This document shows positions 43,992 through 52,778 of a stretch of DNA of 64,000 nt, piece by piece. The notes under the pieces were generated by a model. It had not been told where the DNA came from. It saw only the letters and a program-made list of their open reading frames with translations, and made no database searches. The position numbers and the translations under genes were made by a program. The number at the start of each line of letters is the position of its first letter. Positions within the stretch are counted from its first letter, which is position 1. Source of the DNA: VGSG01 sp040756375 (lineage in GTDB: Bacteria > Desulfobacterota > Desulfomonilia > Desulfomonilales > Desulfomonilaceae). The DNA lies in contig JBFLZC010000001.1 in the NCBI GenBank assembly GCA_040756375.1, positions 1-64,000 of the forward strand, given 5' to 3'.

Positions 43992-45302
43992 ATGGATGCC
44001 ACCCTTTTTGCGCTCATAATCACTGTGGCGCTGGTTACGCTGCTGCTCCTGGGGCTTCCTGTTTCGTTTACCATGGGCGGCATCGCGGTGTTGTCTGCCT
44101 TGTACATTTGGGGACCCAAAGGGATGTACATGATCGCCCAGACCGCGTACGCGGAGGGCACACAGGAAATACTTCTCGCGGTGCCCCTGTTTATTTTCAT
44201 GGCCAACATCTTGCGGTGTTCCGACTTGGCTGACGACCTGTACCAGATGGTTTACGCATGGATGGGGCGCATTCCCGGAGGGCTGGCGATCGGCACGGTG
44301 ATCATCTGCGCAATATTCGCTGCGATGGCCGGCATCAGCTCTGTCGCGACCGTGAGCATGGGCCTGATCGCGTTGCCTTCCATGCTGAAACGAGGATACA
44401 GCAAGGTCCTGGTGACAGGAAGCATCTCTGCGGGCGGAGCGTTGGGCATCCTCATCCCTCCCAGCGTGATCATGGTGATTTACGGGACCATGACCGAGGT
44501 TTCAGTCGGTCAGCTTTTCATGGGCGGGTTCTTACCGGGAATCCTCTTGGCTGCGATGTTCTGCGTGTACATCCTGATCCGCTGTCTCATCAACCCCACG
44601 TTAGGGCCCCCGGTTCAGGAACGCTTCACACTCTGGCAGAAGGTGGCCACGCTCAAGGGTATCATTCTGCCGGTGCTTCTGATCCTTCTGGTTCTAGGCG
44701 CGATTTATTCCGGAGCGGCCACCCCAACCGAGGCCGCGGGCGTTGGTGCGTTCGGAGCTCTGGTTTGTGCCCTGTTTCACGGGAAGATGACTCGCTGGGA
44801 CTTCAAGGAGGCGCTCCTTTCCACGCTGAGTCTCACCGCGATGGTGATCTGGATCGTCGCAGGCGCGGTTGCTTTCACGCACGTCCTGGCCTATGCCGGG
44901 GTGTCCACGATGCTCAAAAGCGGCATCCTGGGCCTTGAGCTTTCCAAGTGGTGGATCTTCTTCGGACTCCAGCTCCTCTTCTTCGTGCTGGGATGCTTCT
45001 TGGACCCGGCCGGCATCATCATGCTCACTACGCCAATCTTTGTGCCGCTGGTAAAGGAGCTTGGATTCGATCCTGTGTGGTTCGGCGTGATCTTTACGAT
45101 CAACATGGAAATGGCATACATTACGCCGCCGTTCGGCTTTAACCTTTTCATCATGAAGGCGGTGGTTCCACCAGAGATAACCATGGACGACATATATCGT
45201 TCCATCATCCCCTTTGTGGTTGTTCAGATGCTCTGTCTGTTCATCTGCACTATCTTTCCCGAAATCGTGATGTATTTGCCTTCGATGATGCATCAACGTT
45301 AG
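43992..45302 (+). CDS. TRAP transporter large permease (DctM family)
   Basis: At 436 residues, with about twelve hydrophobic helices, this is the catalytic TRAP large permease. Family motifs include FTMGGIAVL, the ISSVATVSMGLIALP loop, GGALGILIPPSV and the C-terminal NMEMAYITPPFGFNLF. It completes a three-gene DctPQM set. AAGGAG lies 16-20 bp upstream of the ATG at 43992; the start is acceptable. The catabolic genes begin 39 bp later. Confidence 0.95.
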   Translation: MDATLFALIITVALVTLLLLGLPVSFTMGGIAVLSALYIWGPKGMYMIAQTAYAEGTQEILLAVPLFIFMANILRCSDLADDLYQMVYAWMGRIPGGLAIGTVIICAIFAAMAGISSVATVSMGLIALPSMLKRGYSKVLVTGSISAGGALGILIPPSVIMVIYGTMTEVSVGQLFMGGFLPGILLAAMFCVYILIRCLINPTLGPPVQERFTLWQKVATLKGIILPVLLILLVLGAIYSGAATPTEAAGVGAFGALVCALFHGKMTRWDFKEALLSTLSLTAMVIWIVAGAVAFTHVLAYAGVSTMLKSGILGLELSKWWIFFGLQLLFFVLGCFLDPAGIIMLTTPIFVPLVKELGFDPVWFGVIFTINMEMAYITPPFGFNLFIMKAVVPPEITMDDIYRSIIPFVVVQMLCLFICTIFPEIVMYLPSMMHQR

Positions 45303-45341
45303 GGCGAGGAGAGTTGGGGTCGTCGCGTTCGAGGAGGAAAC

Positions 45342-46532
45342 ATGAGAGACGTAGCCATTGTGGGTATGGGCTGCACCAAATTCAAGGCCAGATGGGTTGA
45401 CAAGACTTACTACGAGTTAGCTTTTGACGCGGCCAAAATGGCGCTGGAGGACGCGGGCATCGAGAAGGATCGCATAGACTGCGCGGTATACGGCATCTAT
45501 AACGATTTCTTCCAACGCCAGTACCAGCCCGATGCCTTTGTCCATGACTACCTGGGCTTGGGGCTCAAGCCCATGGTGCGGGTCAATTCCGGAGGAGCCA
45601 CCGGTGGAGCAGCCCTTAGGATCGGGTACGCGGAAGTGGCCAGCGGTCTTTATGACGTCTGCCTGGTGTTGGGAGTCGAAAAGTGCGCGGACTGCTACAA
45701 CTACGAGGTTGCTATGGCCACGCCGGAGGTTCTGCGGGCCATTCTCTACACCGCTGACATGACCTATGACAATCCCGCGGGGCGAACAGCAGCTTCCGGT
45801 TTTGCGCTGGCAGTGGTTGCCCACCGGGAGAAGTTTGGCAATCCTACTGACGAACAGATGGCCAAAGTGTCGGTTAAGAACCACTTCAATGCGACCAAGA
45901 ACCCGGTGGCCCAATCACCAAAGGTCCTCACTGTGGAAGATGTTTTGAATTCGAGGAAGATCGTGGAGCCTTTCAGGTTCTACGACAACTGCTTGTACAC
46001 TGAGGGAGCGTCGGCTGTGATACTGGCTTCCAAGAAGGTCGCGCAACAGATCACCGACAAACCTGTGTGGATCAGCGGACTGGGAGCTTCCGCAGATTAC
46101 GTCATGCCGGGCAACCGGCCAAACATCTATACGTTCGAGTCATCACGCATCGCCGCGAAGAAAGCCTATGAGATGGCCGGGATTACCAACCCCTTGAAGG
46201 AGCTGGATCTGGCCGAGTTGCATGATGCGTTCACGGGAACCGAGATCATGGCTTATGAGGACTGCTTCTTCTGCGAAGAAGGTCGCGGAGGTGACTTGAT
46301 CGACCAAGGCGCGGTGATGCCGGATGGCGAGATCCCGGTGAACTTAAGTGGAGGCCTGATAGGCTGCGGTCACGCTGTCGGCGCGACCGGAATCATGCAG
46401 ACGTACGAAATAGCCACCCATCTGCGTAGAGAAGCAGGTGAACGTCAAGTGCCCAACGCGCGACGAGGACTGGTGCAGAGTATCGGCGGCACGCTCTGCA
46501 CGTGGACTGTCTGTCTTGTTCTGGAAAATTAG
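45342..46532 (+). CDS. SCP2-thiolase-fold protein lacking the nucleophilic cysteine
   Basis: This 396-residue protein has the SCP2/archaeal thiolase fold: VAIVGMGCTKF at the N-terminus, LAELHDAFTG and a C-terminal GCGHAVGATG loop. At the place of the active-site Cys, where active relatives read SACASG, it has NSGGATGG, so Gly85 replaces it. The second thiolase cysteine region reads SIGGTLCT. Loss of the cysteine is also a feature of Ltp2-type aldolases, which work with a DUF35 partner in steroid side-chain breakdown. The next gene is such a DUF35 protein, nine bases away. I therefore infer an aldolase- or ligand-binding role rather than thiolysis. Confidence 0.85.
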   Translation: MRDVAIVGMGCTKFKARWVDKTYYELAFDAAKMALEDAGIEKDRIDCAVYGIYNDFFQRQYQPDAFVHDYLGLGLKPMVRVNSGGATGGAALRIGYAEVASGLYDVCLVLGVEKCADCYNYEVAMATPEVLRAILYTADMTYDNPAGRTAASGFALAVVAHREKFGNPTDEQMAKVSVKNHFNATKNPVAQSPKVLTVEDVLNSRKIVEPFRFYDNCLYTEGASAVILASKKVAQQITDKPVWISGLGASADYVMPGNRPNIYTFESSRIAAKKAYEMAGITNPLKELDLAELHDAFTGTEIMAYEDCFFCEEGRGGDLIDQGAVMPDGEIPVNLSGGLIGCGHAVGATGIMQTYEIATHLRREAGERQVPNARRGLVQSIGGTLCTWTVCLVLEN

Positions 46533-46541
46533 GAGACTCAT

Positions 46542-47087
46542 ATGGACGAAAAAGAGAGAGAAGCCTGGTACCAATTCCACCATCAGAAGTACGGTATTCC
46601 CCTTGAGCACCTCAAGAGAGAATTTGACGCTGAACTTTCCGGCAAGAACCCCGTGGACGCTCCTCTTGAGATCCCGGACAAAATGGAGGTTATCTTCAAG
46701 TATAGCTACGGCCGGCAGTCGCGCTTTTTCAGGGAGTTACGCGACAACAAAGCAATCTATGGCGCTCGCTGTAATAAATGCGGCAAAGTATATTGTCCTC
46801 CCCGATCACACTGCAATCAGTGCTACGAGCCGACTGAATGGGTCCGCCTCGAAGGCACCGGCACTATACGAGCCTGCACCGTTCAGCACTACTCCACGAG
46901 CGCTTTTATCAGGAAGCTTCCGTTTATTTGCGCGTACGTGCAGCTCGACGGGACCGATTTCCTCCTCATGACGAACATGGAGGTAGAGGACGTACGGAAG
47001 ATCGCAGTCGGTACTAGGGTAAAAGCCGTGTTCCGTGAAGAACGCCACGGTTGCATAACGGACTTCTACTTCAAGCCCCTTGAGTGA
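46542..47087 (+). CDS. DUF35 Zn-ribbon/OB-fold protein
   Basis: This 181-residue protein has a central rubredoxin-like zinc ribbon (ARCNKCGKVY...HCNQC, two CxxC knuckles) and a C-terminal OB-fold with EGTGTIRACTVQHYSTSAF. DUF35 proteins hold thiolase-superfamily partners together and form part of the CoA-binding site, as in archaeal thiolase/HMG-CoA synthase complexes and the Ltp2-ChsH2 aldolase. It is only 9 bp after the Cys-less thiolase gene, its likely partner. The stop overlaps a possible GTG of the next frame. Confidence 0.92.
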   Translation: MDEKEREAWYQFHHQKYGIPLEHLKREFDAELSGKNPVDAPLEIPDKMEVIFKYSYGRQSRFFRELRDNKAIYGARCNKCGKVYCPPRSHCNQCYEPTEWVRLEGTGTIRACTVQHYSTSAFIRKLPFICAYVQLDGTDFLLMTNMEVEDVRKIAVGTRVKAVFREERHGCITDFYFKPLE

Positions 47088-47119
47088 CCCTGGAGATCGC
47101 GAGAGACCGAAGGTGGAAC

Positions 47120-47962
47120 ATGAACGATAAAGTAATCATAACGGTAGCTCCCACAGGCAGCATACCAACGCGTGCGGATAACCCCAATGTCCCGTACACA
47201 CCCGAAGAGGTGGCCGAAGAAACTCGTCGATCTTATGAAGCCGGCGCGGCACTGGTCCACTTGCACGCACGTGAGCCTGACACGGGCAAGCCCACCCCCG
47301 ACCTGGAAGTCTTCAGGGCGTATCTGGCTGCCGTGAAGGCCGCGTGTCCGATCATTACCCAGATAACCACCGGAGGTGGAGCGACCACTCTGGGCCTTAG
47401 CGTAGAACAGAGGTTAAGGCCGGTTGAGGAGCTCTTGCCGGACTCGGCATCGCTCAACGCGGGCTCCATGAATTTCGGACGCAAGCTGTTTCCCAATACG
47501 CCCGATACGATCGAGCAGTACGCCCAAAGGATGAAGGAGCTGAGGGTGATGCCGGAGTTCGAAGCTTACGACCTTTCCATGATCCATAACGTGGATTACT
47601 GGGTCAGGCGGCAAGGCTTCTTGGAGCCGCCGTATCGGTTCAGCTTCGTCATGGGGGTAATCGGAGGCATCCCGGCTACGTGCAAGAACCTCCTGGCCAT
47701 GTGCGAGAGCCTCAACCCAACGTACTCCTGGCAGGCCATCGGGATCGGACGGCATCATTTCACTATGGGCGCAATGGCGGTTCTCCTGGGAGGCGGCCTC
47801 CGCGTGGGTTTTGAAGATAACGTGTACCTTTCTAAAGGAGTCCTGGCCAAGAGTAACGCGGAGCTTGTGGAAAAGGCAGTACGCATAGTCAGAGAACTCG
47901 GCAAGGAGCCTGCCACAGTTGAGGAAGCACGGCAGATGATGCCTCTTCTCAACAAGGATTGA
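47120..47962 (+). CDS. BKACE (DUF849) beta-keto acid cleavage enzyme
   Basis: This 280-residue TIM-barrel belongs to the BKACE family. The members use zinc to condense a beta-keto acid with acetyl-CoA, giving acetoacetate and a new acyl-CoA. The metal motif VHLHAREP supplies His47 and His49, with further family motifs ITQITTGGG and GIGRHHFTMGAMAVLLGGGLRVGFED. The ATG at 47120 is chosen because GAAGGTGGA precedes it; the frame is open from 47084. Position in the operon suggests it acts on a beta-keto acid formed from the imported substrate. Confidence 0.9.
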   Translation: MNDKVIITVAPTGSIPTRADNPNVPYTPEEVAEETRRSYEAGAALVHLHAREPDTGKPTPDLEVFRAYLAAVKAACPIITQITTGGGATTLGLSVEQRLRPVEELLPDSASLNAGSMNFGRKLFPNTPDTIEQYAQRMKELRVMPEFEAYDLSMIHNVDYWVRRQGFLEPPYRFSFVMGVIGGIPATCKNLLAMCESLNPTYSWQAIGIGRHHFTMGAMAVLLGGGLRVGFEDNVYLSKGVLAKSNAELVEKAVRIVRELGKEPATVEEARQMMPLLNKD

Positions 47963-48014
47963 CCCCGACTCCGGAAGTGAAACAACAGGGCAAAAACACG
48001 GGGAGATCAGAAAG

Positions 48015-49550
48015 ATGGAGATGACTCTGGGTGAAGCGTTTGCCCGTTCGGCCCGCAAGTTCCCGGATAAGGCCGCGTGCCTGGACGACGAGCGCAGCGC
48101 GACTTATGCGGATATGAACCGACGGGTGAACCGCTGGAGTAATGCGTGCGAGAGTCTTAGACTGACCAAAGGAACTCATGTGGCCACGCTCTCCAACAAT
48201 TGCCTGAGCCTTATGGAGGTTTTTCTGGGGAATCTGAAAAAGGGGCTGGTGACAGTTCCCTTGGATTGCCGCGAAAAAACCCCCGAAATCGAACGTCAGG
48301 CGCGGTCTACAGACTGCTCTGCGCTGGTCTTTGACCACGAATTCAGCTCGGTCGCGGAGGAGCTGAAAGCCCGAGTTCCGGAACTCGGGCCTATGATCTG
48401 CTTTGGAGGAAACGCTCCCGCCTTTGCCTTGAGTTACGAGGATCTCCTCGGCAAGAGCACCGACCAGGAGCCCATTTCGCACGTTGAAGAGGAGGACGAC
48501 GCCTTTATCATTTTCACCGGCGGGACGACCGGAACGCCCAAAGGCGCAATCTTGAGCCACAAGAGCCTGTTGTGGAACATCATATCGATAACCACTGAAA
48601 ACCACAGCCCTGCTCCCGAAGACACGATCTTCTACCCTATGCAGATGTATCACACAGCTGCCATGAGCCGGTTCCTGGCGTACATGTATGCGGGGGCCAC
48701 GTTTATCGGCAGCAGGAAGTTCGACCCGGACGGGTATTTGGATTACGTGGAGCGCTACCGTACCACCTTTGTGGTGGGTAACCCCACGATCTATCGGATG
48801 CTCTTGGCTGCCAACCGAAAGAAACGCCGTGACACCACGTCGATGACGCGGTGGCTCAATACGCAAGGCGCGCTCACACCTGCGGAGATGGAAGAGATTC
48901 AGACAGATCTATGGCCCAACGCAGCATACTACAGCTCGTACGCATTGACCGAAGCCTCACCCGCTGTGACGGTGCTCAAACCCGAGGACCGGCCCGCGGA
49001 ATGGGGAAGCGTAGGCAGGGCCTATATGTGCACTGAGGTCCGTATCGTCGATGCGGACGATCGAGACCTGCCGGTGGGAGAACCGGGAGAGATCATCGTC
49101 AGAGGGCCCACGGTGTTTAAGGGGTACTACAAGAACCCCGCGGAGACTGAGCGTACTTTGCGGGGCGGATGGCTTCATACCGGCGACCTGGGCAAGTATG
49201 ACGAGCGAGGTTACCTCTATATGGTGGACCGGCTCAAGGATATGATCAAGACCGGCGGCCTTAACGTCTATTCCAAAGAAGTGGAAGAGGTGCTGGCCCG
49301 ACATCCGGACATTGCTGAGGCGGCTGTTATTGGGATTCCGCATCCGAAATGGGGTGAGTCTGTGTGCGCGGTGATCGTGCCTGTGCAAGGCCACGGCCTA
49401 ACCGCAGAAGCCGTCGAACAATACTGCCAGGAGCATCTTGCCGGGTTCAAGAAGCCGAGCACGATTCATTTCGTGGACGAGCTGCCCAAGGGGACCTTCG
49501 GAGGCAAGGTCCTGAAAAGGGTGCTCAGAGAATGGTTCTGCACAAGGTGA
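48015..49550 (+). CDS. AMP-forming acyl-CoA synthetase 1
   Basis: This 511-residue member of the ANL adenylate-forming family activates a carboxylic acid to an acyl-CoA with ATP. Signatures are the phosphate loop FTGGTTGTPKGA, YSSYALTEAS, HTGDLGKYDERGY and, at the C-terminus, FGGKVLKRVLR with the catalytic lysine. The first residue of the A8 hinge region reads DRLKDMIKTGGLNV. The substrate pocket cannot be read by eye. It is one of three such genes in the locus. Confidence 0.93.
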   Translation: MEMTLGEAFARSARKFPDKAACLDDERSATYADMNRRVNRWSNACESLRLTKGTHVATLSNNCLSLMEVFLGNLKKGLVTVPLDCREKTPEIERQARSTDCSALVFDHEFSSVAEELKARVPELGPMICFGGNAPAFALSYEDLLGKSTDQEPISHVEEEDDAFIIFTGGTTGTPKGAILSHKSLLWNIISITTENHSPAPEDTIFYPMQMYHTAAMSRFLAYMYAGATFIGSRKFDPDGYLDYVERYRTTFVVGNPTIYRMLLAANRKKRRDTTSMTRWLNTQGALTPAEMEEIQTDLWPNAAYYSSYALTEASPAVTVLKPEDRPAEWGSVGRAYMCTEVRIVDADDRDLPVGEPGEIIVRGPTVFKGYYKNPAETERTLRGGWLHTGDLGKYDERGYLYMVDRLKDMIKTGGLNVYSKEVEEVLARHPDIAEAAVIGIPHPKWGESVCAVIVPVQGHGLTAEAVEQYCQEHLAGFKKPSTIHFVDELPKGTFGGKVLKRVLREWFCTR

Positions 49551-49556
49551 AACTGA

Positions 49557-50012
49557 ATGGAACCCTTGTTTTTTGAAGACTTCCACGTGGGTCAGGAGTT
49601 CGTGACCAAAGGTCGCACGGTAACCGAGGCTGACATTGTCAATTTCGCGTCGCTCTCCTGGGATACCAATGCTTTGCACACGGATGTGGAGTTCGCCAAG
49701 AAGAGCCCCTTTGGTGAGCGCATCGCACACGGAATGCTGGGAATTGTGATTCATGCAGGCCTCTCGCAGATGCTGGGCATCACCGACGGGACACTACTGG
49801 CGTTCCTGGGCATGACATGGAAATTCCACCATCCCATCAAGATCGGTGACACAGTTCATGTGCTGCAACGAGTGACGGAGCTCAGAGAAACGTCAAAACC
49901 GGACCGAGGAATAATGACCTTTGAGAAAGAGTTGATCAACCAGCATGGACAAGTGGTCCAAACCGGCACGACCACCGCTCTTATCGCCAGACGAAAGCCG
50001 GCCGGCGCCTGA
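49557..50012 (+). CDS. MaoC-like (R)-enoyl-CoA hydratase
   Basis: This 151-residue single hotdog protein of the MaoC/R-hydratase family adds water to enoyl-CoA. The catalytic motif is present as SWDTNALHTDVEFA, with Asp and His in the right spacing, followed by ERIAHGML. It is six bases after ligase 1 and six before the dehydrogenase, indicating tight coupling. It probably hydrates the enoyl-CoA made by one of the acyl-CoA dehydrogenases. Confidence 0.92.
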   Translation: MEPLFFEDFHVGQEFVTKGRTVTEADIVNFASLSWDTNALHTDVEFAKKSPFGERIAHGMLGIVIHAGLSQMLGITDGTLLAFLGMTWKFHHPIKIGDTVHVLQRVTELRETSKPDRGIMTFEKELINQHGQVVQTGTTTALIARRKPAGA

Positions 50013-50018
50013 GAGGAC

Positions 50019-51182
50019 ATGGGTGACATGAGGGTCTTGTGGGACGAACTGCTCTCCGAAGAGCACCGTATGGTGCGCGAAACAGTGAGGAAATTCGCGG
50101 ATAGAGAACTTGCACCCATTGCACGGGAGATCGACGAGAACGAGCGATTTCCCATGGACGTGTACCGAAAGGCCGGCGAGAACGGCCTGATCGGGTCCAC
50201 GTCGCCGGTTGAGTACGGTGGCGGCGGCGCTGACTTGCTGACAAATGCGCTGATCAAGGAGGAGTTCTGCCGCGTGGCCGCGGGCTTCGGCATGTCGGTG
50301 AACATGTGCACCACCAACTTCGCGTATTTCATTTCCAAGTATGGGAGTGACAAACAGAAATCCACGTACATACCCCCCGTGATCAGTGGCGAGGCACTCG
50401 CGGCTTTCTGCCTGACCGAGCCTGAGGCCGGCTCCGACGCACTCGCGCTGCGAACCGGCTACACCCGCAAGGGGAGCACGTATGTGCTGAAAGGCTCCAA
50501 GACCTTCATCACCAACGCTCCTGAGGCCCACTATTTTCTGGTGGTAGCTCGCGAACACGGCACTCACGGGGCACAGGGCGGAGCGCTCTTCATTCTGGAG
50601 CGAGGAATGAAGGGCCTTTCCACAGGCGAGCCCTTCAAGAAGATGGGTATGCGCTGCTCCCCGACGGGCGAAGTTTTCCTTGACGATGTCGAGGTTGGGC
50701 CGGAGCAGATCCTGGGCCGAGAAGGAGACGGGTTCACCATACTCTTCGAGACACTGGACGAAGAACGCATTCTCGGCGCCATAACCAGCATCGGCATTGC
50801 TCAGGCGTGCCTGGAATGTTCGGTGAAGTACGCGAGAGAGCGCCGGCAATTCGGGCAGCTCATCGGCAATTTCCAACTTATCCGCAACATGATTGCGGAA
50901 ATGGCCACTCACCTGGATATAGTGCGGCACTACACTTACTCGTTATGCCCGCTGGTGGATCAGGGTCGCAAACTGACCAAGGAAGCATCCATCGCCAAGT
51001 ATTACGCGTCTGTCATGGGTACCCGTGCCGCTCTGGACGCGATTCAAATCCACGGAGGTTACGGATACATGCGGGAGTATCCCGTGGAGCGTTACATGCG
51101 CGATGCGAAACTGATTGAGATCGGAGGCGGCACTTCCGAGATCCAAAAGATGATCATTGCAAGGGAACTTCTAAGGGATTGA
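50019..51182 (+). CDS. Acyl-CoA dehydrogenase 1 (catalytic Glu in IVD/LCAD position)
   Basis: This is a 387-residue FAD-dependent acyl-CoA dehydrogenase with FCLTEPEAGSDA for flavin binding and IQIHGGYGYMREYPVER. Near the C-terminus the usual YEGTSEIQ is IGGGTSEIQ, so the common base is lacking. Instead LDEERIL provides Glu249, at the place used by isovaleryl-CoA and long-chain acyl-CoA dehydrogenases. This hints at a branched or bulky acyl chain. Electron-transfer flavoprotein genes are not in the window. Start is ATG 50019; an in-frame ATG at 50028 is possible. Confidence 0.92.
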   Translation: MGDMRVLWDELLSEEHRMVRETVRKFADRELAPIAREIDENERFPMDVYRKAGENGLIGSTSPVEYGGGGADLLTNALIKEEFCRVAAGFGMSVNMCTTNFAYFISKYGSDKQKSTYIPPVISGEALAAFCLTEPEAGSDALALRTGYTRKGSTYVLKGSKTFITNAPEAHYFLVVAREHGTHGAQGGALFILERGMKGLSTGEPFKKMGMRCSPTGEVFLDDVEVGPEQILGREGDGFTILFETLDEERILGAITSIGIAQACLECSVKYARERRQFGQLIGNFQLIRNMIAEMATHLDIVRHYTYSLCPLVDQGRKLTKEASIAKYYASVMGTRAALDAIQIHGGYGYMREYPVERYMRDAKLIEIGGGTSEIQKMIIARELLRD

Positions 51183-51228
51183 TACCCAATCTTCTTGTTG
51201 ATCGGGACCAAGCCTGGAGACACGCCCA

Positions 51229-52770
51229 ATGCTCCATATGACCATACCGTATTTGCTGGAACGTGCAGCCCGCAAATACCCGGACAGAGAGGCTGTTGTC
51301 TCCGAAACCGGTCGCTTGACTTACCGCCAATGGCTGAAGAATTCCGATCGGCTCGCATGGGCCCTGCACACGATAGGCGTTAAGAAGGGCGACCGGGTTA
51401 CCACTCTGTTTCTCAACGGTCGGACGGTGCTGGAGCTTTATTTGGCCCTCTTGAAGCTGGGCGCAGTATTGGTACCGCTGAACATGCGCCTTACTGCCGA
51501 GGAGCCGAGCCATATAGTCAAGAACTCTGACGCGAGTGTGTTCATCTACGAACACCAGTTTCGGCCGATTGTGGACACGGTGCGCCGTAACACGCCACGC
51601 GTAAATCAGTGGGTAGTGAGCGGCGGAGAGCCTGACTCGGAAGAAGCGAGCCTGGAAGCGCTGCAAGGCCATAACCAAGAAGGTTTTGCGTGGCCGGATC
51701 TGCTCGAAAACGACGCGGCGTGCATCATGTACACCGCCGGAACCACAGGCAAACCAAAGGGCGTGGTCCACTCGCATCGCACCTGCACATGGGCAGCCGC
51801 TGCAGCCGCTGCGGAGGTGGATCTGGCGCCCGATTACCGCGTGGCTCTGGTGTTTCCGCTGTTTCACGTTGCGGCCTTTGCCTTGCTTGTGACCAATCTC
51901 TATCTGGGATGCACCACAGTCACGGTGGCCAAGTTCGATCCGGCCAAACTCATGGAAACGGTGCAAAGGGCACGGATCAATCGGCTGGTCTTCCCGCCCA
52001 CGGTCTGGAACTTCATCCTCCAACTGCCTGACTTGAACCGCTACGATACTTCATCGGTGCGTTCTTTGGGCTCAGGAGCAGAGCCAATGCTCGCGCATAC
52101 CAAGCGCCGACTCATGGAGGTCTTCCCAAACGCCAAGCTGGGCGAAACATACGGCATGACCGAGACCATGGCCGTAATCTCTACGCTCAAGCCTTCGGAC
52201 GTGCTCGAAAAGACCGATTCGGTGGGAAAGCCCTTTCACTGCGTCGAAGTTCGGATCGTCGACGAACAGGGCTGTGATCTTCCTGCCGGTCACATAGGCG
52301 AGATCTTGGTTCGAGGACCCAATGTCACTGCCGGTTATTATCAAAACCCCCAGGCAACGAAAGAGGCATTTACCGACGGCTGGCTCCATACCGGCGACCT
52401 GGGGGAAACTGATGAAGACGGGTTCCTCTACATTCGCGACCGAAAGAAGGACATGATCATCAGCGGCGGCGAAAACATCTACCCCCGAGAGATCGAGGAA
52501 GTCCTGGCCACTCATCCAAAGGTGCAGGAGGTCGCGGTGGTGGGCGCTCCGGATCCTGTCTGGGGGCAACAAGTGCACGCAACGGTGGTGCTGAGGCCGG
52601 ACGTGGTGTGCGCGCAAGAAGAGATCATCCTGCATTGCAGGAACAAATTGGCCGGGTTCAAGAGGCCGCGGTCAGTGACCTTCGTGGCCGCCCTACCCCG
52701 CTCCCCGGCCGGCAAGGTCCTCAAAAGAGTGCTCCGGGACGACCTGGCGCCTGATATTTCCGCCCCGTAG
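51229..52770 (+). CDS. AMP-forming acyl-CoA synthetase 2
   Basis: This 513-residue ANL ligase has YTAGTTGKPKGVVHSH, GETYGMTET, HTGDLGETDEDGFLYIRDRKKD and a C-terminal PAGKVLKRVLR with the catalytic lysine. The pattern FPLFHVAAFA is typical of long- or medium-chain fatty acyl and related acid ligases. It follows the first acyl-CoA dehydrogenase by 46 bp and is eight bases before ligase 3. Three ligases in one locus may handle different intermediates. Confidence 0.94.
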   Translation: MLHMTIPYLLERAARKYPDREAVVSETGRLTYRQWLKNSDRLAWALHTIGVKKGDRVTTLFLNGRTVLELYLALLKLGAVLVPLNMRLTAEEPSHIVKNSDASVFIYEHQFRPIVDTVRRNTPRVNQWVVSGGEPDSEEASLEALQGHNQEGFAWPDLLENDAACIMYTAGTTGKPKGVVHSHRTCTWAAAAAAAEVDLAPDYRVALVFPLFHVAAFALLVTNLYLGCTTVTVAKFDPAKLMETVQRARINRLVFPPTVWNFILQLPDLNRYDTSSVRSLGSGAEPMLAHTKRRLMEVFPNAKLGETYGMTETMAVISTLKPSDVLEKTDSVGKPFHCVEVRIVDEQGCDLPAGHIGEILVRGPNVTAGYYQNPQATKEAFTDGWLHTGDLGETDEDGFLYIRDRKKDMIISGGENIYPREIEEVLATHPKVQEVAVVGAPDPVWGQQVHATVVLRPDVVCAQEEIILHCRNKLAGFKRPRSVTFVAALPRSPAGKVLKRVLRDDLAPDISAP

Positions 52771-52778
52771 GAGAACAC

